Part shown: positions 6,621-14,596 of the stretch, one piece after another | Position numbering within the stretch: position 1 is the stretch's first letter | Layout of the letters: every line of letters begins with the position of its first letter | DNA from: Burkholderia sp. lig30 | GTDB taxonomy: Bacteria; Pseudomonadota; Gammaproteobacteria; Burkholderiales; Burkholderiaceae | DNA: 64,000 nucleotides | NCBI RefSeq assembly: GCF_000687455.2 | Contig: NZ_JGVW01000072.1 | Location: 1-64,000, forward strand | Reading direction: 5' to 3' | Position numbers and translations under genes: made by a program | Notes under the pieces: model-generated | The model's input: the letters and a program-made list of their open reading frames with translations, nothing else | What the model was told of the DNA's origin: nothing | Databases searched by the model: none

Positions 6621-9434
6621 TTAGGAGCCTGCGTCAACAGGTACCGGCGCGTCGGTTGAACCGGGCAACATGGGTCGAAGCATGTTCGCAATTGCGTCCT
6701 CGGAGACCGCTGCGCTGTACAGGAAACCCTGGCCTTCGACGCAGCCGTGCTTGATGAGAAAGCGCCGATGAATATCGAGCTCCACGCCTTCTGCGACCAC
6801 ATCGAATTTCAACGCGTTGGCGATTGCGATGACGGCAACCGTCAGCGCCTCGTAACCGGTGTCGCGGCCGATTTCCTGGACGAACGCCCGGTCAATCTTG
6901 ACACGGTCGATACTGAAGCGTTTCAGGTAGCTCAAGCTTGAGTAACCGGTGCCGAAGTCATCAATTGCGATTTTCACGCCAAGCTCGCGCAAGTCGCGCA
7001 ACACCCGCGCTACCGCCTCGGCATTGCGCATGAGTGCGCCTTCCGTCACTTCGAGTTCAAGCATTTCCGCCGGCCAGTCGGCGTCGTCCAGCGCGGAGCG
7101 CACGATGTTCAACAGGTCGGAATGCTCCAGTTGGAGCGGCGAAACGTTGACCGACACCCGGATGGGCGCCTGGCCCGCGTCGCGCCATTGCCCAGCCTGC
7201 AGGCACGCCGTGCGCAGCACCCATTCACCGATGTCCCGAATCATTCCCGTTTCTTCGGCGACAGGGATGAATACGGCAGGCGATACGTTGCCAAGCTCAG
7301 CGTCATGCCAACGCAGCAAGGCCTCGACGCCCACGACACGCCCGGTCATCATGTCAATCTGGGGCTGATAGGCTACCCGCAAGCCCTGGGCCTTGACCGT
7401 TTGTCTCAACCGGGTCGAAAGCTGCAGTTTCTCGGCGGCTGCACGATGCAACTCCGGTCGGTAGAACTGGTAGCCGTTTCGTCCATTCGCCTTCGCCAGG
7501 TACATTGCCGCATCCGCGTTTCGTATCAAGGTGTCGGCATCCTCTCCGTCGAGCGGATAAGTGCTGATGCCAATACTGGCTTCGATATACAGCTCCTGCT
7601 CGTCCACATGAAATGGCTCGGCCATCCCGGCAATCAGTCTGTCGAGCATCGGTATCAACTGTCCATCCTTCAACGGCTCGACAACGATGAGGAACTCGTC
7701 TCCGCCGTAACGCGCGACCAGGTCTCCGGAGCGTACCAGTCGCTGCAAGCGTTTCGCGACGCGCACCAGAAGCGCGTCGCCTACGCGGTGGCCGAGCGAA
7801 TCATTGACCTCCTTGAAGCGGTCGAGGTCGAGAAAGAGCACTGATACCTGGTCATCGCTCCCGGCAGCACGCCGAATCATCTCCGTCAGGCGCTCGTCGA
7901 GATGAGTGCGGTTTGGCAGGTCAGTCAATGCGTCGTACCGCGCCTGATGCTGCAGGCGAGTCTGATATTCGACCAATGCCGTGACGTCGCTCATGACACA
8001 GACATGGTGAGTGACCGCGCCACTCTCGTCGCGCACCGGGGCGCCGAGGACATTGACCCAAAACTGTTCACCACTTTTGCGTGTACAGAACAGCGTGACG
8101 TTCGCTTCGGTGTTGCTGTCCATGGCCTGGCGCACGTGCTCCCACGTCTGCGCCTCACCTGCCCCCCCAAAGAGCGTATTGCAGTCGGCACCGGCTACGT
8201 CTGACGGCGAATAGCCGGTGATGCGTTCGAAGGCCCGGTTCGCGAACGTCACGATATGACGGTCATCCCGTCGTTCCGCGATGATAATTCCGTTGATGCT
8301 TGCGTCTATCGCCCTGGCTTGCAGGCGCAGAGCCAACTCGGCATTGCGTCGGGCCGTGATGTTTTCGTACGCGATAAGTACGCCAGTGATGGCGCCGCTC
8401 TGGTCTTTCAGCGGCAACTTGGTTTCCGAAATCCAGACTTCCGAGCCATCGACGGCAACCGCCGCACGTTCATAGTGCTTTTTGGTCACTCGGCCACGCA
8501 TCACGCGCGCATCTTCATTCAGGACCTCCTGCGGGTCGTCACCCCAGTGCAACTCCCAGTCGGTCAGACCAATCAAGGCACTTCGGGACGGCAGCCCCGC
8601 ATCCCGCGCATAAATCTCATTGCCGCCGGCATAGCGATGGTCGGCGTCTTTCCATGCAATGCCCTGCGGAATATGGTCGAGTACATACTCGAGGGTTTGC
8701 TTCGACTTGAACAACTCTGCCGTGGCCATCGTCTCGGTGGTGACATCCACCATGACAGCCATGGTGGACGGGGAACCTTCGAATTCCACGTTCAGGTAAT
8801 GAACGTCCATCGAGCGACGTTCCCCCGCCTTCGTCTGATGCACCCATACGCCGATTGACTGCGTTTCGCCGTAGACCCCTTCAGGTTTCGATGCGCGAGC
8901 GTCGGTCAGGCGTGCGAGCTCATCTGCCGGGCACACATCCCGCATCGACATGTTCAATAACTCAGATTCGGAATAGCCGAATGCACGTAACGCAGCACCA
9001 TTGACGGCAACGATGCCCAGAGAGGCATCGTCAAATATCCAGATAGGCAATGGATGTTCGTCAAAGAATCGCTGGTACTTCGCCCGAGACGTGTCGGCCG
9101 AGTGCAGGGCTGTTCTCAGTTTACGTGAGATGAGCGAGTTCCAGCGAATCAGTGCAAGCAGCAGAATCGACGCCGTCGCACCGCAGACCAGTACGGCATC
9201 CGTGACCCATTTTGCATCCGATGAGGACTTGCCTACAGTGGAGCCAATGGTGGCGTCGGCCGCCAACGTCCCCAAACATCCGGGCTTGCCAAAGAGTCGA
9301 TAGGTGACGCCGTCGCTCGTCTTCGCGCGCATCACTTGACGGTTGGATGAGGCGAGAACCTCCATCGTTCTGCTGTATCGATGCGGTTGTCTCCAAGGGG
9401 AGTCGATGTGCGACAGCTCCTCGGAAGCATGCAT
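6621..9434 (-). CDS. PAS-PAS-PAS-GGDEF-EAL cyclic-di-GMP protein
   Basis: 937 residues. One membrane segment lies near 76-98. Three PAS-type domains (about 120-235, 240-360 and 370-490) are followed by GGDEF (about 495-660) and EAL (about 675-925). The diguanylate cyclase site is intact: GGDEF at 577-581, preceded by RSGD at 568-571, the product-inhibition I-site at the correct five-residue distance. The phosphodiesterase site is also intact: EAL at 704-706, NVS near 763, and DDFGTGYSS from 825. Both activities are therefore possible, presumably switched by the PAS inputs. The start is uncertain: ATG 9434 has GGAAG directly against it, and in-frame ATGs exist at 9365 and 9332. It is divergent from the xre gene at 9536, with a tandem repeat array between them. 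Confidence 0.92.
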   Translation of the reverse strand: MHASEELSHIDSPWRQPHRYSRTMEVLASSNRQVMRAKTSDGVTYRLFGKPGCLGTLAADATIGSTVGKSSSDAKWVTDAVLVCGATASILLLALIRWNSLISRKLRTALHSADTSRAKYQRFFDEHPLPIWIFDDASLGIVAVNGAALRAFGYSESELLNMSMRDVCPADELARLTDARASKPEGVYGETQSIGVWVHQTKAGERRSMDVHYLNVEFEGSPSTMAVMVDVTTETMATAELFKSKQTLEYVLDHIPQGIAWKDADHRYAGGNEIYARDAGLPSRSALIGLTDWELHWGDDPQEVLNEDARVMRGRVTKKHYERAAVAVDGSEVWISETKLPLKDQSGAITGVLIAYENITARRNAELALRLQARAIDASINGIIIAERRDDRHIVTFANRAFERITGYSPSDVAGADCNTLFGGAGEAQTWEHVRQAMDSNTEANVTLFCTRKSGEQFWVNVLGAPVRDESGAVTHHVCVMSDVTALVEYQTRLQHQARYDALTDLPNRTHLDERLTEMIRRAAGSDDQVSVLFLDLDRFKEVNDSLGHRVGDALLVRVAKRLQRLVRSGDLVARYGGDEFLIVVEPLKDGQLIPMLDRLIAGMAEPFHVDEQELYIEASIGISTYPLDGEDADTLIRNADAAMYLAKANGRNGYQFYRPELHRAAAEKLQLSTRLRQTVKAQGLRVAYQPQIDMMTGRVVGVEALLRWHDAELGNVSPAVFIPVAEETGMIRDIGEWVLRTACLQAGQWRDAGQAPIRVSVNVSPLQLEHSDLLNIVRSALDDADWPAEMLELEVTEGALMRNAEAVARVLRDLRELGVKIAIDDFGTGYSSLSYLKRFSIDRVKIDRAFVQEIGRDTGYEALTVAVIAIANALKFDVVAEGVELDIHRRFLIKHGCVEGQGFLYSAAVSEDAIANMLRPMLPGSTDAPVPVDAGS

Positions 9435-9453
9435 CTTCCGCGAAGCGACTATT

Positions 9454-9498
9454 GTATACGTTTACGCAGTATATGTTTGTAAAGTATACGTTTGCGAA
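9454..9498. promoter_or_regulatory. Three tandem 15-bp repeats, probable operator array
   Basis: Three head-to-tail 15-mers at 9454-9468, 9469-9483 and 9484-9498 share the pattern GTATAYGTTTRYRMA; each starts with GTATAY. The fourth phase (9499 on) begins GTAGACG and then diverges. The block is AT-rich in a GC-rich genome and lies between the divergent PAS-GGDEF-EAL and xre starts. Tandem sites of this kind are what a small dimeric Xre/controller protein binds next to its own gene. Confidence 0.6.
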
Positions 9499-9535
9499 GT
9501 AGACGGAAAGGTCATGTTGCGCCAACCTCCGGGCC

Positions 9536-9772
9536 ATGACCGAAACCGACAGCAAAGACATCGACCCGTACCTCCGACGCCGGCTGGCAGAACATGTCCG
9601 GCGCCTGCGCTCGGAAAAAGGCATCTCCCAGGAAGCGCTCAGCGTCCAGTGCGGCTTCCACCGAACGTATGTGAGCCATATCGAACGGGCTGCGACTAAC
9701 ATTACGCTTGACAACCTGCAAAAGCTCGCCTCTGGGCTCGGGGTAGACCCAGCGGAGTTACTTGGCCGTTAG
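9536..9772 (+). CDS. Xre-family regulator, controller-protein-like
   Basis: 78 residues: a single helix-turn-helix of the Xre/Cro type spanning nearly the whole protein, with SQEALSVQCGFHRTYVSHIER as recognition core and ITLDNLQKLASGLGV after it. Size and the GFHRTYVSHIER wording are typical of controller (C) proteins of restriction-modification systems, but no methylase or nuclease is nearby. It may instead be a free-standing island regulator. The repeat array ending 37 bases upstream is its likely operator, shared with the divergent c-di-GMP gene. There is no good ribosome-binding site before this ATG. Confidence 0.8.
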   Translation: MTETDSKDIDPYLRRRLAEHVRRLRSEKGISQEALSVQCGFHRTYVSHIERAATNITLDNLQKLASGLGVDPAELLGR

Positions 9773-9906
9773 GCGAGTCGTGAGTTCAGCTCGAGTGAGC
9801 TCGTCGAAATTGCTTGCTGGTGATGGGTTTCGGGTTCTCGGCAGAGAACGTTGTGTCGACTTCTCACGCGTAACAAGAACCGCTGCACCGGCGGCGCTCA
9901 TACAAA

Positions 9907-10216
9907 TGCCGTGTACCGAGTCCCGGCAACGCCGAACCTCCGGCTCCTTCGTGGCAAACAAGGCATGTCCCAAGAAAAACTTGCGGACCGTGCTGGCTTG
10001 CATCGCACTCAGGTCAGCGCAATCGAGCGCGGACGGTCGAACGTCATGGTCGACACTCTTGTATCGTTGGCCCCCCCGCTCGGCGTCGATTCGGTGGAGT
10101 TGATTATTGAGCGGGACGAAGAACCGGTGCCGAGGAAGGGGACCGCAAGAAGACGCGGGATAAGCGAGCTGGTGAGTAGGCGCGCAAACGGCTGGCACCG
10201 GTCGGCTGAATCGTAA
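9907..10216 (+). pseudogene. Second Xre-family regulator, probably frameshifted
   Basis: The frame ending at 10216 contains LRLLRGKQGMSQEKLADRAG and GLHRTQVSAIERGRSNVMVD, a clear Xre helix-turn-helix related to the gene at 9536, but it has no good start codon: GTG at 9911 or ATG at 9965 would be needed. An ATG at 9907 in the neighbouring frame reads MPCTESRQRR and would join smoothly to NLRLLRGKQG if one base were altered near 9936. I therefore call it a probable frameshifted gene; use of GTG 9911 (101 residues) is the alternative. The product would be about 100 residues with a basic tail. Confidence 0.5.
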
Positions 10217-10537
10217 AGTGGTGGATGCGACCTCGTGTCGAAATGGCCTGACGGTGGACTCCCGGTATCGCATCAATCCAACGGGCGAGACCCGCAAAAG
10301 TCGAAAAGTTCAGAAACGACTTGAAATTCTCGTTAGGAGCCGGTCGTGCCACTTCCCCGTGTGCACAACTCTGCTGCCCACACCAAAAGGTGTGGACAGC
10401 CGCCCTGCGGGCGGTTCCAGAGTTGCACACACTCGAACGTCTGACGCGCCGGCTTCGCCGGCTTGCCCCATTTATAAAAAAAGCACTGCAACCGTTGCCC
10501 GTAATTTCACGCTAGAAAGCGAACAGAGTCACAAAAC
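10217..10537. other. Non-coding island edge
   Basis: No gene is seen between the degenerate xre gene and the thyA fragment. The stretch contains the three-way junction (10359-10430) and an AT-rich spot (10471-10489) before the boundary at about 10538. Confidence 0.5.
10359..10430. repeat. Cloverleaf-like inverted repeat (three-way junction)
   Basis: The outer stem pairs GTGTG+C+AACTCTG (10359-10373, two-base bulge at 10364-10365) with CAGAGTT+G+CACAC (10418-10430). It encloses two perfect hairpins: CCACACC-AAAA-GGTGTGG (10378-10395) and CCGCCC-TGC-GGGCGG (10400-10414). A further small GCCGG hairpin lies at 10448-10462. It is non-coding, in the last 180 bases before the thyA fragment. It could be a structured RNA or a recombination/attachment structure at the island end. 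Confidence 0.5.
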
Positions 10538-10933
10538 CACTTGCTGTACCAGTTCCTGCCGAACGTCGCGAAGCGCGAGATCTCGTTGTGTCTGTACATC
10601 CGCAGCAATGACGTCGGGCTCGGCACGCCGTTCAACCTGACCGAAGGGGCCGCGCTGCTGTCGCTCGTCGGCCGCCTGACCGGCTACACGCCGCGCTGGT
10701 TCACCTACTTCATCGGTGATGCGCACATCTACGAGAACCAGCTCGACATGCTGCAGCAGCAGCTCGCGCGCGAGCCTTACGAGAGCCCGCGGCTCGCGAT
10801 CGACGCGCGCGTGCCGGACTATGCGCAGACCGGCGTGTATGCGCCGGAGTGGCTGGAAAAGGTGGAGCCCACGGACTTCTCGCTCGTCGGCTATCGCCAT
10901 CACGAGCCGCTGACCGCGCCGATGGCGGTCTGA
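10538..10933 (+). pseudogene. thyA: Thymidylate synthase 3' fragment (5'-truncated thyA)
   Basis: From CAC at 10538 the frame reads [10 protein letters not shown] and continues through [39 protein letters not shown] and the terminal TAPMAV, the last ~131 residues of a Burkholderia thymidylate synthase of about 320 residues. The family's catalytic cysteine lies in PACHLLYQF, immediately before the break. That cysteine and everything upstream are missing, replaced by unrelated DNA, so the fragment cannot make dTMP. A functional thyA must exist elsewhere, perhaps at the other end of the island. A TTG at 10541 could start a remnant peptide, but no ribosome-binding site supports it. Confidence 0.85.
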
Positions 10934-10982
10934 TCGCGCGTGCCGGCGCAGCGCGGCCGGCGATCCGCTGCATGCCGCGACG

Positions 10983-11018
10983 CGGCCCGATCGGCGTAAG
11001 CCGGCCGGGCCGCTTTTT
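10983..11018 (+). terminator. thyA intrinsic terminator
   Basis: CGGCCCG (10983-10989) pairs with CGGGCCG (11006-11012), with additional GGC/GCC pairing inside, followed by C and five T. It lies 50 bases after the thyA stop. Confidence 0.7.
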
Positions 11019-11033
11019 CATGCGCCGGACCGG

Positions 11034-13643
11034 TTATTCGTGGTGCCGGTTCGCGTGGCTGTCGTCGTGCGCGGCTGGCGGAGGCGGTGTGGCTGGCGCG
11101 TGCTGTTGCGGCGGCGGTGGCGGCGGCGCAAGGCGTGGCGGTGGCGGTGGCGGCGCGGGGCGTGGTTGCGGCGGTGGTTGCGGCGGTGGTTGCGGCGCGG
11201 GGCGCGGCTCCACCCGGGGCGCCTGCATCTGCGGCCGGGGTTCCATGCGCGGCGCCTGAACTTGAGGTTGCGGCTGCGGGCGCGGCGCTTCATGAACAAC
11301 CGGCGGCCGGTATTCGTTGTTCACGCGGGGCGGCGCATATTCCTGACGCGGGGCCGGCGCCGTGTACTCGGCGTGCGGGCGGGGTATCGGCGCGGCGGAT
11401 TCCGGGCGCGGCTGCGGCTGAGGCGCCGGCGCGCTGTAGTCCGGACGAGGCTGCGGCCAGGTACGCATCGCGGGTGCTGCGCCGGCCTCGCGTGCGACCG
11501 GCGCAACCTGCATGCGTCCTTGAGGCGGGGGCGCGGCGTCCGGGTGCGGCATTGTCGCGTCGCGCGCACGCGGTGGTGGTGCGGCCGGTGCGGCCGGAGG
11601 CGCGGCTGGCGGCAAGCCGGACGGCCTCGTTGCCGGCTGTTGCCGGTCAAGCGGCGGGTGGGGTTGCATCCACGCCGGCGCGGAACGCGCGTCACCGCGG
11701 AGGGCGGGCGCGTCACCCGGAGACGGCGGGCGCGGCACGCCGCGCTCCTGCACGATGGCCGGGCGCGTTGCGCCGCCGTTCGCGGGCTGCCGTGCGTCCG
11801 GCATCGCGCCGCTCATCGGGCCGCTTGTGCCGGGAGCTGCGCCGTTCATTGGCCGGGCGCCATTCGGTATTTCGCCGGTCGCGGGCCGGGGCACGTTCGA
11901 CGCGGCGCCGAGGCCGGGCTGCGGTGCGCCAGGCAGCCCGGCGTGCGCGCCGCCGGGCTGACCTTCGCGCGGCGCATGCGACGGCTGCATGACCGGGCCG
12001 TGTGGATTGACGAGCTGCACGTTGCGCATCGCCCAGCCGCCGGCCTGCGGATTACCGGGCACACGCACCGGGCGCGGCGTGTAGTCGGGCGGCGGCGTCG
12101 TCTTGACCACGGGGGCGCCCGCGCCGGGCACCTGCCTGCCTTGCCGGGCGAGGTGCGCGGCCGCCTCGTCGCGATAGGCGGGCGGCACGGCCGGATTGCG
12201 GGTCGCGACGACCGGCCGCTGCGCGACGACGGCCGGCGGCTGGTACGCGGCGGCGCGCAAGCCGCTCGTGAAGCTCTGGCGCACCGGCGCGATGCCCGGC
12301 GTGCCGGGCGACACGCGCGCACTGCGCCACTGTTGCGGATCGACGTGCTGCGAGAAGTGCGCGACCGGCTGGCCGTGCACGAACGCGGTGGCGGGGATCG
12401 CGGTGATCGCGCCGGGCGCGCGGTAGTTGACGTAGGTGTTGTGGATGTTGGTGATGTTCACGTTGTTCACCACCACGGTCCGGTTGACGCGGTCGTAGTA
12501 GTGCGGGCTCCAGCCGCCCCAGCCCGGCCGCCAGGGCTCGCCCGGGCCGAGCGGGAACCACGCGACGCCGGCCGCGGCCGCGCCGCCCACCGCGAGGCTC
12601 ACGCTCCAGTCGGCGCCGTCGTCGCCTCCGCCCACGAATGCGACGAGCGCCGGCGCGTAGACCGGGGGCGCGCTGACGACGAGCGGGCCGGGCACCCAGG
12701 CCCAGCTGTCGTCGACGTATGCCCAGCGACCGTAGTGGTACGGCGCGAAGCCCCACGGCTCGTCGTCGACCCACGTCCAGCCCCAGGGCGCCTGCCAGAT
12801 CCAGTGCCCCGTGTGGTACGGCGCCCAGTCCGACGGAACGTCGTTCGGCACCCACATCGCACCGTAGGCCGGGTCCTCGCGCCAGGTGCCGTTCACGTCG
12901 AGATCCTGATAGCCCGGGATGTCGCGCGACACGTAGCGGGCCGACACCGAGCGGTCCTCGGCCGCGTCGCGGCCCGCCGCCCACCGGTCGAACGGATCGT
13001 AGCCGGGGGCGGGCGACTGCTGCGCGACCTGCAGGCCGGTGCCGGTGAACGTGACCTGCTGGCCGGGCGACAGCGGGAACTGGCCGGCGTCGCCGTAGAC
13101 GGTCGCGCTGCCGCGCCGCACCGTCACCGTCGTGCTGGCGCCGTCCGGCGCAACGTCGACGCGATAATCTCCGGGCGCGTCGATGCCGAGCGCGAGGTTC
13201 GGCGTGTCGATTTCGTATGACGTGCCGGGCGGCAACGCGCGCACATGCGTCGACAGCGTGCCGAGGCCGATCTTGAGTTGCGTCGTCGCGTCGTCGAGGT
13301 TCAGGATCGACAGGCTCGTCGATTCGCCGAGCCGCACCGCGGTCGAGCCGATGTGCAGCTCCGAGTGCGCGCGCGTGTCGTTCCAGAGTTGGTCGCCGGT
13401 CGTGAGCGGCCGGTTAACGGCCGCGTACGACCAGCTGTCGGTGCCGGCCGGCTCGGTCGTCACCGCGCCGGACAGGAAATTGAGCCGTGCGATGCGTCCG
13501 GGCGGATCGCCGCCCGGCTGCCGGGCAGCCGCATACGGCGGGCTCCCGGACGATTGCGCGAAGGCGGGAGGCAAGGCGGCCAGCACGGCGAACGCGAGCA
13601 GCGTGAAGCGGGTGGTGCGCTTGAGGGAGAACAGGGGGGCCAT
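11034..13643 (-). CDS. Secreted FecR/DUF6600-type proline-rich protein
   Basis: 869 residues with a Sec signal peptide (basic start, hydrophobic core, cleavage after FAQ near 30). Residues about 45-215 resemble the FecR domain (SGAVTTEP..., LRLGE-type and DYRVDV motifs). Residues about 240-420 are rich in Trp/Tyr/Pro, with GHWIWQAPWGWTWVDDEPWG and PYHYGRW, as in DUF6600 proteins. From about 500 to the end the protein is almost entirely Pro/Arg/Gln/Ala low complexity, including short PQPRPE-type repeats. It probably acts in the periplasm or cell envelope; function is unknown. It converges on the thyA fragment, and its proline tract produces long empty frames on the other strand. Confidence 0.75.
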   Translation of the reverse strand: MAPLFSLKRTTRFTLLAFAVLAALPPAFAQSSGSPPYAAARQPGGDPPGRIARLNFLSGAVTTEPAGTDSWSYAAVNRPLTTGDQLWNDTRAHSELHIGSTAVRLGESTSLSILNLDDATTQLKIGLGTLSTHVRALPPGTSYEIDTPNLALGIDAPGDYRVDVAPDGASTTVTVRRGSATVYGDAGQFPLSPGQQVTFTGTGLQVAQQSPAPGYDPFDRWAAGRDAAEDRSVSARYVSRDIPGYQDLDVNGTWREDPAYGAMWVPNDVPSDWAPYHTGHWIWQAPWGWTWVDDEPWGFAPYHYGRWAYVDDSWAWVPGPLVVSAPPVYAPALVAFVGGGDDGADWSVSLAVGGAAAAGVAWFPLGPGEPWRPGWGGWSPHYYDRVNRTVVVNNVNITNIHNTYVNYRAPGAITAIPATAFVHGQPVAHFSQHVDPQQWRSARVSPGTPGIAPVRQSFTSGLRAAAYQPPAVVAQRPVVATRNPAVPPAYRDEAAAHLARQGRQVPGAGAPVVKTTPPPDYTPRPVRVPGNPQAGGWAMRNVQLVNPHGPVMQPSHAPREGQPGGAHAGLPGAPQPGLGAASNVPRPATGEIPNGARPMNGAAPGTSGPMSGAMPDARQPANGGATRPAIVQERGVPRPPSPGDAPALRGDARSAPAWMQPHPPLDRQQPATRPSGLPPAAPPAAPAAPPPRARDATMPHPDAAPPPQGRMQVAPVAREAGAAPAMRTWPQPRPDYSAPAPQPQPRPESAAPIPRPHAEYTAPAPRQEYAPPRVNNEYRPPVVHEAPRPQPQPQVQAPRMEPRPQMQAPRVEPRPAPQPPPQPPPQPRPAPPPPPPRLAPPPPPPQQHAPATPPPPAAHDDSHANRHHE

Positions 13644-13951
13644 GATGAGCGTCTTCGTCTCGTGATCGCGGCGCGTCGATTCGTGCCGCTGAACTCACTC
13701 TATCCGTTCGGCCTGTTTCCGGAACCGGTGTTTTGTAAGGCGGGACGCCCACCGTGTAACAAATCTTGTCCGCGAACCGGCGCGTGTCGCGACGGTTCGG
13801 CACACGACGCACGGCCGATCGTGCACCGCCGTCGCTGCCGCGGTGGCTGAGCGGTGGCGGTCCGTGCCCATGCTCACGCGCTGCGACGCGATGCCGCAGC
13901 CCGCCGTATAATCGCCGCATCATACCAATCCCCGCGCAGCCTGGAGCCAAG
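13644..13951. promoter_or_regulatory. Divergent promoter region; TATAAT before the thioesterase gene
   Basis: The 308 bases between the FecR-type gene and the thioesterase gene hold a perfect TATAAT at 13907-13912, 39 bases upstream of the thioesterase ATG. The -35 region is poor (TGCGAC-like, about 19 bases upstream). Nothing else is recognised. Confidence 0.45.
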
Positions 13952-14458
13952 ATGTCCGTCTCGTCCCCCGCCCCCCTCGATCGCACCGAAACCGTATTCC
14001 GTTTCCTCGCCGAGCCTACGTCCGTGAATTTCGGCGGCAAGGTGCACGGCGGCGCGCTGATGAAATGGATCGACGAGGTCGCCTACGCATGCGCGGCGGT
14101 ATGGTCGAGCCGTTATTGCGTGACGGTCAGCGTCGGCAACATCCGCTTCCAGCGGCCGATCCTCGTCGGCAACCTGGTCGAGCTGAAGGCGCGTGTCGTG
14201 GCCACTGGCCGCACCAGCATGCACATCCACGTGTCCGTGCACGCCGGCGACCCGAAGGGTGGCGTGCTGCGCCAGACGACCGACTGCCTCGTGGTGTTCG
14301 TCGCGGTCGACGAGAACGGCAACCCGGTGCCGGTGCCGCCGTTCGTGCCCGAGACCGACGAGCAGAAGCGCCTCGCGAAATACGCGGGGGACGTGCGCGC
14401 GGCGCTCGACAAGATCGTCGAGCTGAAGCCGGAGGAAGTCGCGAAGGGCGAAGTCTGA
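13952..14458 (+). CDS. Acyl-CoA thioesterase, hotdog fold
   Basis: 168 residues of a single hotdog domain. The start at 13952 follows CTGGAG. Motifs include NFGGKVHGGALMKWIDEVAY, the family's helix with the catalytic acidic residue, then CVTVSVGNIRFQRPILVGN and VELKARV. It resembles YciA/ACOT-type thioesterases, which hydrolyse acyl-CoA to free acid and CoA in the cytosol. The chain-length preference cannot be read from sequence. It is a monocistronic unit with a convergent fumC. Confidence 0.85.
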   Translation: MSVSSPAPLDRTETVFRFLAEPTSVNFGGKVHGGALMKWIDEVAYACAAVWSSRYCVTVSVGNIRFQRPILVGNLVELKARVVATGRTSMHIHVSVHAGDPKGGVLRQTTDCLVVFVAVDENGNPVPVPPFVPETDEQKRLAKYAGDVRAALDKIVELKPEEVAKGEV

Positions 14459-14596
14459 CGCGCGCTGCGCGTTGTTGCCGCCGGGACGAAGCCCGGCGCC
14501 GCGCGTTGATCTCGTGAAGGTGCGCCGACGCGTGTTCGTGTGCGTTGCCGGCATGTTGCGCGCGCCGATGTCCGCCGCCGGCGCGCGTGTCAGCCG

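Noticed and set aside
10074-10080. A run of seven C in the second xre gene as the inactivating frameshift.
   Set aside because: The frame reads through it sensibly (APPLGVDSVEL). The likely shift is earlier, near 9936.
10359-10430. The three-way junction as an integron attC site.
   Set aside because: I cannot see the conserved RYYYAAC/GTTRRRY core motifs or an integron integrase, so I keep only the structural description.
11040-13220. A 726-codon plus-strand frame opposite the FecR/DUF6600 gene.
   Set aside because: It is produced by the proline-rich codons of the minus-strand gene; its translation is arginine-rich with no recognisable domain.
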